NCBI RefSeq assembly: GCF_030812885.1
Contig: NZ_JAUSTO010000027.1
Location: 1 to 12,204, forward strand
Direction of reading: 5' to 3'
DNA length: 12,204 nt
Source of the DNA: Moryella indoligenes
GTDB lineage: Bacteria > Bacillota > Clostridia > Lachnospirales > Lachnospiraceae
Shown: one piece after another, positions 6,657 through 12,204 of the stretch
How the letters are laid out: each line of letters begins with the position of its first letter
How positions within the stretch are numbered: the stretch's first letter is position 1
Program-made: the position numbers and the translations under genes
Notes under the pieces: model-generated
Seen by the model: only the letters and a program-made list of their open reading frames with translations
The model's database searches: none
What the model was told of the DNA's origin: nothing

Positions 6657-7439
6657 ATGAACTACAAAAACAAGCTTATTCTTGTTGAAAAGCCCAGAAA
6701 AAACGTTGCGCTTATAACTCTCAACAACCCTCCCCTGAATTTGGTAACACTTGATCTGTGCGCCGAGCTTCGCGAGACGCTCTTCACGCTTGAGCAGGAC
6801 GACGATGTTCGTGTTATCGTTCTCACCGGCTCTGGCCAACGCGCTTTCTGTGTTGGCTCTGACATCAAGGAATTCCCTCAGGTGTGGGACAATGTAATAG
6901 GCAAAAAACTCCAGAAGGAAAATGAGACCTTCAACTGTATTGAGTTTCTTGAGAAACCTGTTATCGCAGCAATCGAAGGTGTCGTCTGTGGCGGCGGTTA
7001 TGAGATGGCCATGGCTTGTGATTTGCGCATCATGTCCGATGCAAGTAAAATCGCTCAGCCCGAAATAAACCTCGGGGTGTTTCCTGGTAGCGGCGGCCTT
7101 TTCCGTCTTCCTAGGATTGTTGGTGCTGCTAAGGCTATGGAAATGATGTTTCTAGGTGAGTTCATTGAAGCGGATGAGTGCCTGCGGCTCGGCCTTGTCA
7201 ACAGGCTTGCCCCTGCGGGATACGTTGTCAGCGCGGCGCTCGATATGGCTGAAAAGATTGGCCAGAAGCCGTTTGAGGCGATAAAGCTGATAAAGAAGGG
7301 TGTTCGTGAGATCGGAAGTTCCGGTTCAGCTGAATGCTTCTATAAGAACCTAGAGTTCAGCAAAGACGTTTTCAAAACTCCTGACTGTGCTGAAGGTGTA
7401 GATGCTTTTCTCCAAAAGCGTACTCCTAAATTCAAGTAA
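6657..7439 (+). CDS. Enoyl-CoA hydratase/isomerase (crotonase family)
   Basis: A 260-aa crotonase-fold enzyme. Members bind an acyl-CoA thioester in an oxyanion hole and commonly add water across a 2,3 double bond. AFCVGSDIKEF (63-73) and the GVVCGGGYEMAMACDLRI block (from 108) form the CoA and oxyanion-hole sites. Glu116 (YEMAM) and Glu136 (QPEINLG) are 20 residues apart, as Glu144 and Glu164 are in rat mitochondrial hydratase. Both acid-base residues are therefore present, which favours a hydratase or dehydratase over isomerases that keep only one. AAGGAG (6643-6648) sits 8 nt before the ATG. The gene follows dctM by 46 nt and closes the operon. With the CoA-transferase it resembles the CaiB/CaiD pair, but the true substrate is unknown. 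No clear terminator follows. Confidence 0.92.
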   Translation: MNYKNKLILVEKPRKNVALITLNNPPLNLVTLDLCAELRETLFTLEQDDDVRVIVLTGSGQRAFCVGSDIKEFPQVWDNVIGKKLQKENETFNCIEFLEKPVIAAIEGVVCGGGYEMAMACDLRIMSDASKIAQPEINLGVFPGSGGLFRLPRIVGAAKAMEMMFLGEFIEADECLRLGLVNRLAPAGYVVSAALDMAEKIGQKPFEAIKLIKKGVREIGSSGSAECFYKNLEFSKDVFKTPDCAEGVDAFLQKRTPKFK

Positions 7440-7550
7440 TCTCTTGTATCCTGATATCTAATGATGAATGGATTGTCATGCCAATAATGGAATGTAGCTC
7501 CAAAAGCGAAAAATTATTCTGCTGTAATTTTAATAGTATGTAGATGGTAT
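7440..7550. other. Junction between the operon end and the IS256 remnant
   Basis: No gene, no convincing intrinsic terminator and no IS256-type left inverted repeat is visible here. IS256 transposase homology begins abruptly around 7548-7551. The missing left end means the element was truncated here, by deletion or by another insertion. Confidence 0.4.
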
Positions 7551-8678
7551 GCCCTCAAGGATCTGCTCGGAGGAACTATTAAGGAGATGATGGAAGCCGA
7601 AATGGATCACCATATTGGCTACGAGAAGTCCGAGCGCTCCGACTCTGATGATGCCCGAAACGGTTACAAGGAAAAGACCATCAACTCCAGTTACGGATCC
7701 ATGAGAATCGAAGTCCCCCAGGACCGCAGGTCTACGTTTGATCCAAAGGTCGTCAAGAAGCGTCAGAAGGATATCTCAGACATTGATCAGAAGATCATCT
7801 CCATGTACGCCAAGGGTATGACGACGCGACAGATCTCCGAGACAATGCAGGATATCTACGGATTTGAGACCTCCGAAGGCTTCATTTCCGACGTGACGGA
7901 CAAGATCCTTCCGCAGATCGAAGACTGGCAGAACAGGCCTCTGAGCGAGGTCTATCCAGTTCTCTACATCGATGCGATCCACTACTCCGTTCGTGACAAC
8001 GGTATTATCCGGAAACTTGCTGCTTACGTGATCCTCGGAATCAACCTTGAGGGAAGGAAAGAAGTCCTCACGATTGAAGTTGGGGAGAATGAAAGCGCGA
8101 AGTACTGGCTGGCAGTCCTGAACAGCCTCAAGAACCGTGGAGTTAAGGATATCCTGATCATCTGCGCGGATGGCTTGACAGGTATCAGGGAGGCAATTAC
8201 AACCGCTTATTCAGAAACAGAATATCAGCGCTGCATCGTTCACTAGGTCCGCAATACGCTCAAGTATGTCTCTGAAAAGGATCGCAAGGCATTTGCCAAC
8301 GATCTGAAAACGATCTACACTGCGCCGAATGAAGAACAGGGCCGCCAGAATCGGGATCGTGTCTCCGGAAAATGGTCGGAAAGGTATCCAATGGCCATGA
8401 AGCGCTGGGAGCGAGACTGGGATGTTATTGCGCCGATCTTCAAGTTTTCATCAGACGTCAGGACCGTCATTTACACGACCAATGCCATTGAATCGTTGAA
8501 TTCCACCTACCGGAAGCTAAACCGCCAGAGGAGCGTTTTTCCGAGCTCACAGGCCCTCCTGAAAGCTTTGTATCTTGCCACCTTTGAAGCCACCAGGAAA
8601 TGGACGATGCCGATCCGGAACTGGGGCAAGGTATACGGCGAGCTGGCGCTCATGTACGAAAACCGGCTTCCAGACTAA
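7551..8678 (+). pseudogene. IS256-family (mutator-type) transposase, 5'-truncated with an internal amber codon
   Basis: Homology starts at ALKDLLGGTIKEMMEAEMD, so roughly the first 40 residues of a normally ~400-aa protein are gone. One open frame then carries RNGY, GSMRIEVPQDR, QKIISMYAKGMTTRQI and the DDE residues: Asp in VLYIDAIHYS (codon 7971-7973), Asp in CADGLTGI (8169-8171), and Glu in TTNAIESLNSTYRK further on. The frame is broken only by TAG at 8244-8246, in RCIVH*VRNTLKYV. Relatives have Gln there, so one CAG-to-TAG change explains it. The same frame continues to a natural end at LPD with TAA (8676-8678). The ATG at 7587, with a purine-rich AAGGAG just before it, is only a fortuitous start. 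Two independent lesions make it inactive. Confidence 0.92.
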
Positions 8679-8758
8679 TGATCCACCACATAAAAGAACG
8701 GGCGCGATGACCGTCCGATCTTGACGTGCCCTAGTAGCACGGCTATATATTAACTAAA

Positions 8759-8799
8759 GGGCTGGCGACCTGAGTCCAATCATCTCAGCTCATCAGCCC
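8759..8799. repeat. Hairpin downstream of the IS256 transposase
   Basis: The outer stem is GGGCTG (8759-8764) with CAGCCC (8794-8799). The inner stem is CTGAG (8770-8774) with CTCAG (8784-8788). A 5-nt internal loop lies on each side. There is no U-run, so termination is uncertain. It lies inside the IS, between the gene and the right end. Confidence 0.35.
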
Positions 8800-8821
8800 C
8801 CAAACCTATCACAGGGAATTC

Positions 8822-8850
8822 GGATTTACAGAAAAACTTTCACAGTCTCG
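8822..8850. repeat. Right terminal inverted repeat of the IS256 remnant
   Basis: The stretch beginning GGATTTACAGAAAAAC and ending ACAGTCTCG has the form of IS256-family ends and lies 144 bp after the transposase stop, as expected for the right end. No matching left copy is present near 7440-7550, in line with the 5' truncation. Confidence 0.55.
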
Positions 8851-8960
8851 GCAGTCCAAGAAAATGTCCGCACCCCCGTCTCTTATATCAAGTACCAAAA
8901 TGGTATGTGAGCTAATCATAATTCCAACACATTTATTTACTCATCAAGCGTCAGTTTTTT

Positions 8961-8989
8961 GAGTTTACACAGACTTTGAAACAGTCTCG
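8961..8989. repeat. Second, solo IS256-like terminal repeat
   Basis: GAGTTTACACAGACTTTG, ending ACAGTCTCG, has the same length as the repeat at 8822-8850 and matches it ungapped at 19 of 29 positions, including TTTACA near the start and the last nine bases. It lies in the same orientation but has no transposase of its own, so it is probably the leftover end of another IS256-family element. About 110 bp of unassigned DNA (8851-8960) lies between the two ends. Confidence 0.5.
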
Positions 8990-9010
8990 TGGTGGCTTTT
9001 AGCTTTCAAT

Positions 9011-9574
9011 TTAATTATCTTCTTCTACCATTTCTAAACATTCATCTAAATCAAATTTTTCTGTGAATTCTGGATCCATATGGGTTAAGAAGTGCCAATC
9101 TTCTGAATCTTTTTTTCTAAATAGGATTGCTTCTCCGTCTTCTGATCCGAAGTAGGCTCTTTCTACTTGGTAGCCTTTCTTTTCTAGATTTTTCTTTACT
9201 TCTAAATAATTATTTTCTCTCGCTTCGATATATTCTCTTAAATCTGAATTCGCTACTGTGTAGGCATCCACTCTAGTTGCACCTTTTACGATTCCTTTTC
9301 CTTTTTTAGATAGGTTTGGAATTTCTTTCCAATATACTTCTACATCGCCATCTTCTGTAAACATAAACTTAGATAGTGGTACTATGTTGCCATTTATTTC
9401 TAGTTCCATGTAGTCTGAGATTGAATCTAGCTTTATAGTTTCGTATTCAAATCCGTCTATCTCTTCAAATTTGTATCCTTTAAGTTGAGATACAAATTTT
9501 CTTCCTTCTTCTATGGTGTCAAATAGTCCTAGCTCTGTGCTCATTCCATCTTGGTATAATTCTAATATAAACAT
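9011..9574 (-). CDS. Acidic 187-aa protein of unknown function (AT-rich orphan gene)
   Basis: I do not recognise this family. The protein is soluble-looking, with no signal peptide or membrane segment. It is strongly acidic, with many Glu and Asp and the C-terminal tail LDECLEMVEEDN. Residues 1-90 look like a beta-rich unit (MFILELYQDGMSTELGLFDT, then YMELEINGNIVPLSKFMF). Residues 105-187 form a second unit with a helical segment (SDLREYIEARENNYLEVKKN) and DSEDWHFLTHMDPEF. AAGGAG lies 6 nt before the ATG, a good start. Base composition is clearly more AT-rich than the operon and the hsdR region, which suggests separate acquisition. A small acidic stand-alone protein in a defence or mobile region could be an immunity protein or antitoxin, but no partner toxin is seen and this is only a guess. 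Confidence 0.7.
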   Translation of the reverse strand: MFILELYQDGMSTELGLFDTIEEGRKFVSQLKGYKFEEIDGFEYETIKLDSISDYMELEINGNIVPLSKFMFTEDGDVEVYWKEIPNLSKKGKGIVKGATRVDAYTVANSDLREYIEARENNYLEVKKNLEKKGYQVERAYFGSEDGEAILFRKKDSEDWHFLTHMDPEFTEKFDLDECLEMVEEDN

Positions 9575-9608
9575 TTTTTCTCCTTATCTATTTAACGCTA
9601 TTTCAAAT

Positions 9609-9794
9609 TTAAAACTTGAATCGCCTATTTTCATAAGTGTTTTCGATGTATATATACCCTTTTTCTGATCCTATATTTATACTACCATATTCGTCGGAAT
9701 ATTTAACTGCATTGGAAATTAAATTGGATAGGATTATCCGAAGGGCAGTCCTCCCAATATATATTTTCTCTTCGGAAATATTATTATTTATCAT
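9609..9794 (-). pseudogene. Fragment of a sensor histidine kinase (HATPase N-box region)
   Basis: From Met at 9794 the frame reads ISEEKIYIGRTALRII, then LSNLISNAVKYSDEYGSINI, then GYIYIENTYENRRFKF and a stop. The NLISNAVKYS stretch is the ATP-binding N box of histidine kinases, which coordinates Mg-ATP. The sensor, dimerisation helix with phospho-His and the G boxes are all missing. About 60 residues remain of a domain that needs about 120, so it cannot function. The open frame extends upstream to 9890, but those residues are antisense to the HsdR fragment and are not kinase-like. AT-rich like the 187-aa gene, it may be part of the same acquired segment. Confidence 0.6.
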
Positions 9795-9875
9795 GACAAC
9801 CATTGTGAAGATAAAGAAGTACTTGTCACAATCAAAAAGGCTATTGATGCCAGTCCGGAGCTTCGTAGCAAGAAA
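9792..9875 (+). pseudogene. Small fragment of a type I restriction HsdR subunit (EcoR124-like class)
   Basis: On the plus strand an open stretch reads CEDKEVLV, then TIKKAIDASPELRSKK. The pattern EDK ... I..aID.S..LRSKK is a conserved motif late in EcoR124-type HsdR proteins, where it is followed by DLI..FI. Here the sequence after SKK no longer matches and runs on to a TGA at 9939-9941. Only about 28 codons survive. It abuts the histidine kinase scrap on the opposite strand at about 9792, so two unrelated fragments were joined. It is not from the same protein class as the HsdR piece at 11037-11786. Confidence 0.5.
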
Positions 9876-9905
9876 GTCTCTCATAAACATCTAACTTCCT
9901 CAAAG

Positions 9906-11021
9906 TTAAAGAGACTTCTTCAAGGTTGCGATCTTATCTGATAAAGACTTCATCGCTTTATCTGCTTTGTCTGCCTCAGCTCTGTTTGCTGCATCAGAAT
10001 TTAACACTGTCATAATCGTTTCATCAGCTTTTAGGAAGCCTCCCGTATATGCCGTTGGACACTGAAACTTCTTTTCGCCGGAAGGAAAAGAAATGACTTG
10101 GATGCTGTTTGCCTGAGAAACAACTACACCTTTTCCAAAGGCTTTATGTTCTACTTCCATACCGGTCATGTCGATAAGATGAGCCACAAGGTCTTTGTAG
10201 CTCTGGCTGCGCTCCGTTGCAGCAGCAAGTTCAGTTTCAAGCTGCTCAATTTCTTCGTGGATCTTCGCTCTCTTTATCCGTTCCTTTGCAGAAGTAGTCT
10301 GGATAATCCCATCCGTGTAAAAAAGATAGGTATGCGCACAATAGATAATGTCGTACACAAGAATATGAAGGTCATCATCAAAACCTCGTGCTTCCTTTTC
10401 AAGGCGGCGCGAATGAAGCTCCATTATTTCTTCATTTTCCGAAACCGCATCTCGAAGCTCATCACACATCTTGTAGTATTTAGCAAGGGAAAATGTTTCA
10501 CCGCTACCGAAATCGTCTCCATATTCAATGCAGTTAGCCCATTCAGTAGCCTCAGTAGCTTTGAAAATATAGTTATCGCTCGGATAGCGGAGGCTCAGGT
10601 AGTAGATAACATTGTTCATCTTCTGAGGATATTTCCAGCTCCCGGAGACATATTGATCTATTTTTGCATTCATTTTTTCCATGAACGCATAAATGCGATC
10701 CTGCCTTGCTTCTAAATTGCCGCCGTCCTCTTGATAGAGTTTTCTAAAGCATTCACGGACAAACTCAACTTCGTTTTGATGCTTGAGCAAGAGCAGAATA
10801 CCGCCAATAGGCTGAACGGTGGCATTATCAATCAGATTGCTCATTTCCTTAGTGGCTGCTTTGAACATCGAAACAAAATCTTCTGCATCTATGTCCCAGT
10901 GTTCTACAAAGCAGCTTTCAGCTCTCCATTTATAGCCTTCATCATTTCCGTCCACATCGTTTAGTTCGGCAAATCGAGAAGCATATTGTTCAAATATAAG
11001 ATTGAGATTATGCTTGTTCAT
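9906..11021 (-). CDS. 371-aa protein of unknown function next to hsdR, with C-terminal Tudor-like module
   Basis: Intact gene; I know of no assigned function. GGAGG before the ATG gives a good start, 15 nt after the HsdR fragment, so both are in one transcript. Residues 1-225 are largely helical and rich in Trp, Tyr and acidic residues (WDIDAEDFVSMFKAA, VEFVRECFRKLYQEDGG, SWKYPQKMNNVIYYLSLRYP, DNYIFKATEATEWANCIEYGDDFGSG). Residues 240-285 form a likely coiled coil. GMEVEHKAFGKGVVV followed by IQVISFPSGEKKFQCP (about 287-330) resembles the small beta-barrel found at the C-terminus of UvrD/PcrA-type helicases. The end is again a Lys/Ala/Asp helix. The context suggests an accessory of a type I restriction system, perhaps a nucleic-acid-binding or regulatory protein. 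No catalytic motif is visible. Confidence 0.85.
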   Translation of the reverse strand: MNKHNLNLIFEQYASRFAELNDVDGNDEGYKWRAESCFVEHWDIDAEDFVSMFKAATKEMSNLIDNATVQPIGGILLLLKHQNEVEFVRECFRKLYQEDGGNLEARQDRIYAFMEKMNAKIDQYVSGSWKYPQKMNNVIYYLSLRYPSDNYIFKATEATEWANCIEYGDDFGSGETFSLAKYYKMCDELRDAVSENEEIMELHSRRLEKEARGFDDDLHILVYDIIYCAHTYLFYTDGIIQTTSAKERIKRAKIHEEIEQLETELAAATERSQSYKDLVAHLIDMTGMEVEHKAFGKGVVVSQANSIQVISFPSGEKKFQCPTAYTGGFLKADETIMTVLNSDAANRAEADKADKAMKSLSDKIATLKKSL

Positions 11022-11036
11022 ATGTCATGCCTCCAA

Positions 11037-11786
11037 TCAGCTTACTTGCATCACATTGTCAGTCCACATCTCGCACTGACTCATGACGGTCTGGACTGCA
11101 TCGTCCATTCCTTCCGGTGGGCACTTATGCTTCTTGAGAAGTCTCTTGACCAACCGGCGCATACCGGCTCTTGCACTTTCTTTTTTCTGCCAATCTATTG
11201 TCCGATTTTTGCGGAGAAGATCGGTCAGTTCTTTAGTGATAGCAATGAGTTCGTCATGCTTATAGAAATCCTTAATTGCTTGAGGCTTCGTCAGCGCATC
11301 ATAGAATGCAAGCTCATCGGCAGTCAAGCCCATCGCTTCACCTTCTGCGGTTGCGTCCACGATCTCTTTAGCCAGCTTGAGAAGTTCTTCGATGACTTCC
11401 TCGTTGGTGAGCATACCGTTCAAATAGCGATTCATCGCGCCCTGAATAAGTTCAGAGAACTTTTCGGATTTAACGATGTTTGTCCGGCGATAGATGGAAA
11501 CTTGCTCTGCGATCAGCTTCTTTAATAGTTCGACAGCAAGATTTTTCTCCTTCATGTTCGCCACTTCCTCAAGGGACTTTGGATCGAACAAAGAGAACTC
11601 GGACTGCACATCGGAGAAGAGGTTGATTACACCTTCACTCTTAATGCTGTGTTTCAGAAGTTCGTTGATGCACTCATTGACTTCGGGGAGTGTAAACTTC
11701 TTGCCCGTACCGCCAGACATAAGTCTGACGATCATCGTTCTTACGGACTCAAAGAATGCAGCCTCAAAGCGTGTCTTTTCATCCAC
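11037..11786 (-). pseudogene. hsdR: C-terminal fragment of type I restriction enzyme R subunit (HsdR, DUF3387 region)
   Basis: HsdR subunits are usually about 1000 aa, with an N-terminal PD-(D/E)XK nuclease, two helicase motor domains and a C-terminal helical domain. Only the last ~249 residues remain. Matching landmarks of the DUF3387 domain are FEAAFFESVR (7-16), KNLAVELLKKLIAEQ (80-94), KFSELIQGAMNRY, LTNEEVIEELLKLAKEIVDA, LTADELAFYDALT, ELIAITKELTDLLRKN, and IDWQKKESARAGMRRLVKRLLKK near the end. The nuclease and ATPase parts are absent, so it cannot cut or translocate DNA. The frame opens at a GTG (11786) without a proper ribosome binding site, and an in-frame TAA lies a few codons upstream. 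It is thus a 5'-deleted remnant rather than a designed short gene. No hsdM or hsdS lies in the window. Confidence 0.85.
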
Positions 11787-11825
11787 TAACGGATAAATTA
11801 TTTCACCTTATTTCACAATAAACCT

Positions 11826-11878
11826 TACAAAAAGAGCTGTACGAAAAAACGGGCTTATTTATCGTCCACTCGTACAGC
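11826..11878 (-). terminator. Intrinsic terminator of the XRE regulator gene, overlapping its stop codon
   Basis: Read on the minus strand, GCTGTACGA (11878-11870) pairs exactly with TCGTACAGC (11844-11836) and is followed by TCTTTTTG. The 25-nt loop is long and contains the TAA of the regulator gene, so the left arm of the stem is coding sequence. The perfect 9-bp stem and T-run support termination, though the loop is larger than usual. It would insulate the downstream hsdR fragment from the regulator's promoter. Confidence 0.55.
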
Positions 11879-12067
11879 CTCGCAAATATCTCCTATATCA
11901 CAATTCAGAAAGTCACAAATGCGCAGCAGGACAGAGAGGGCAACTTCTTCGTTCTTATTGAGCTTGCTCATCGTCCCCGGTGATAACTCGGTTGATTGCC
12001 GGAGCATGGCTTTTGTAATGTCATGTTCAATCAACCATACCCATAGTTTTTTATAACTTATCTTCAT
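11855..12067 (-). CDS. Small XRE (Cro/CI-type) helix-turn-helix regulator
   Basis: A 70-aa single-domain DNA-binding protein. The sequence MKISYKKLWVWLIEHDITKAMLRQSTELSPGTMSKLNKNEEVALSVLLRICDFLNCDIGDICE fits the short five-helix XRE fold: the HTH core is TKAMLRQSTELSPGTMSKLNKNE, and the CDFLNCDIGDI ending is typical. The start at 12067 is chosen because GAGGTG precedes this ATG by 6 nt. A start six codons further upstream lacks a ribosome binding site. Such regulators often lead type I restriction-modification operons in Bacillota and control them or themselves. The gene ends in its own terminator, and inverted repeats in its promoter are candidate self-operators. Confidence 0.85.
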   Translation of the reverse strand: MKISYKKLWVWLIEHDITKAMLRQSTELSPGTMSKLNKNEEVALSVLLRICDFLNCDIGDICEAVRVDDK

Positions 12068-12080
12068 AAAACGCACCTCG

Positions 12081-12134
12081 CTCATTCGCTTATAATGAGA
12101 TTTATTTTACCCTCACTTGTAAAACGAGATGCAA
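12081..12134 (-). promoter_or_regulatory. Promoter and candidate operators of the XRE gene
   Basis: On the minus strand a -35-like TTGCAT (12134-12129) is followed after 19 nt by a -10-like TAAAAT (12109-12104). Two short perfect inverted repeats lie here: TTTTAC/GTAAAA (12105-12110 and 12119-12124, 8-nt spacer) across the -10 region, and CTCATT/AATGAG (12081-12086 and 12094-12099, 7-nt spacer) between the -10 and the ribosome binding site. Such dyads are typical binding sites for self-repressing XRE proteins. The arms are short, so the assignment is tentative. Confidence 0.35.
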
Positions 12135-12197
12135 CCCCTCTCACCCTGACCTGAGTCCATAGTTGCTTATAAATGAATACCCTCCGGGAGGTTGCAT
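12129..12197. repeat. 8-bp inverted repeat at the right window edge
   Basis: ATGCAACC (12129-12136) and GGTTGCAT (12190-12197) are exact complements 53 nt apart. Similarity extends imperfectly into a neighbouring CTC-rich stretch. They could be recombinase or regulator arm sites, or chance. No integrase is in the window. Confidence 0.2.
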
Positions 12198-12204
12198 TCC
12201 GGTT

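Noticed and set aside
9637..9894. Plus-strand open frame of 85 codons
   Set aside because: It is antisense to the kinase fragment and in a different frame from the HsdR fragment; it has no ribosome binding site.
10098..10715. Long plus-strand open frame of 205 codons
   Set aside because: It lies wholly antisense to the intact 371-residue gene and gives a Phe/Cys-rich sequence with no family features; other long antisense frames in the window were dropped for the same reason.
11037..11786. Reading the short HsdR piece as a purposeful small protein
   Set aside because: It begins at a GTG without a ribosome binding site, right after an in-frame stop, in the middle of a larger family domain structure; deletion of the 5' part is the simpler view.
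8767..12159. The 12-mer GACCTGAGTCCA occurs at 8767-8778 and again at 12148-12159
   Set aside because: A few exact 12-base matches are expected by chance in a 12-kb window, and the flanks do not match, so it is not an attachment-site pair on this evidence.
1..12204. CRISPR array, tRNA or rRNA genes
   Set aside because: No regularly spaced repeats and no cloverleaf or rRNA-like stretches were seen on either strand by reading.

Overview
The window looks like accessory DNA from a low-to-mid GC anaerobic Bacillota, probably a clostridial, host-associated lineage. This is inferred from strong GGAGG-type ribosome binding sites before almost every gene, a lipoprotein-type TRAP solute receptor, and IS30 and IS256 transposases of the type common in Lachnospiraceae and relatives. 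No rRNA, tRNA or core gene fixes the taxonomy.

Layout. (1) 1-18: the first six codons of a leftward gene that runs off the window, with a promoter and a perfect 9-bp inverted repeat upstream. (2) 83-1014, minus: an inactivated IS30-family transposase that has lost its first catalytic Asp (internal deletion with frameshift) and its C-terminus. (3) 1343-7439, plus: six intact, closely spaced genes reading as one catabolic operon: GH88 unsaturated glucuronyl hydrolase, class III (CaiB/Frc-type) CoA-transferase, TRAP receptor (DctP), small permease (DctQ), large permease (DctM), and enoyl-CoA hydratase. (4) 7551-8850, plus: an IS256-family remnant, 5'-truncated and carrying a CAG-to-TAG type nonsense codon, followed at 8961-8989 by a second solo IS256-like end. 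(5) 9011-9875: an AT-rich patch with a small orphan gene, a scrap of sensor histidine kinase and a scrap of HsdR, on mixed strands. (6) 9906-12067, minus: a decayed type I restriction locus made of an XRE regulator, the C-terminal quarter of a second kind of HsdR, and an intact 371-residue partner protein of unknown function.

How the genes may work together. The TRAP system imports an organic acid or acidic saccharide using an ion gradient. The cytosolic GH88 enzyme can cleave a delta-4,5-unsaturated uronyl residue from a conjugate. The CoA-transferase and hydratase can then activate and hydrate a carboxylate, as CaiB and CaiD do for carnitine. The exact substrate is not visible, and the window holds no lyase, no acyl-CoA dehydrogenase or thiolase, and no dedicated regulator. 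The cassette is bracketed by broken IS elements of two families, which suggests it arrived or was rearranged by transposition. The right third is a graveyard of defence and mobile fragments in which a few ORFs (the 187-aa orphan, the 371-aa protein, the XRE regulator) remain intact.
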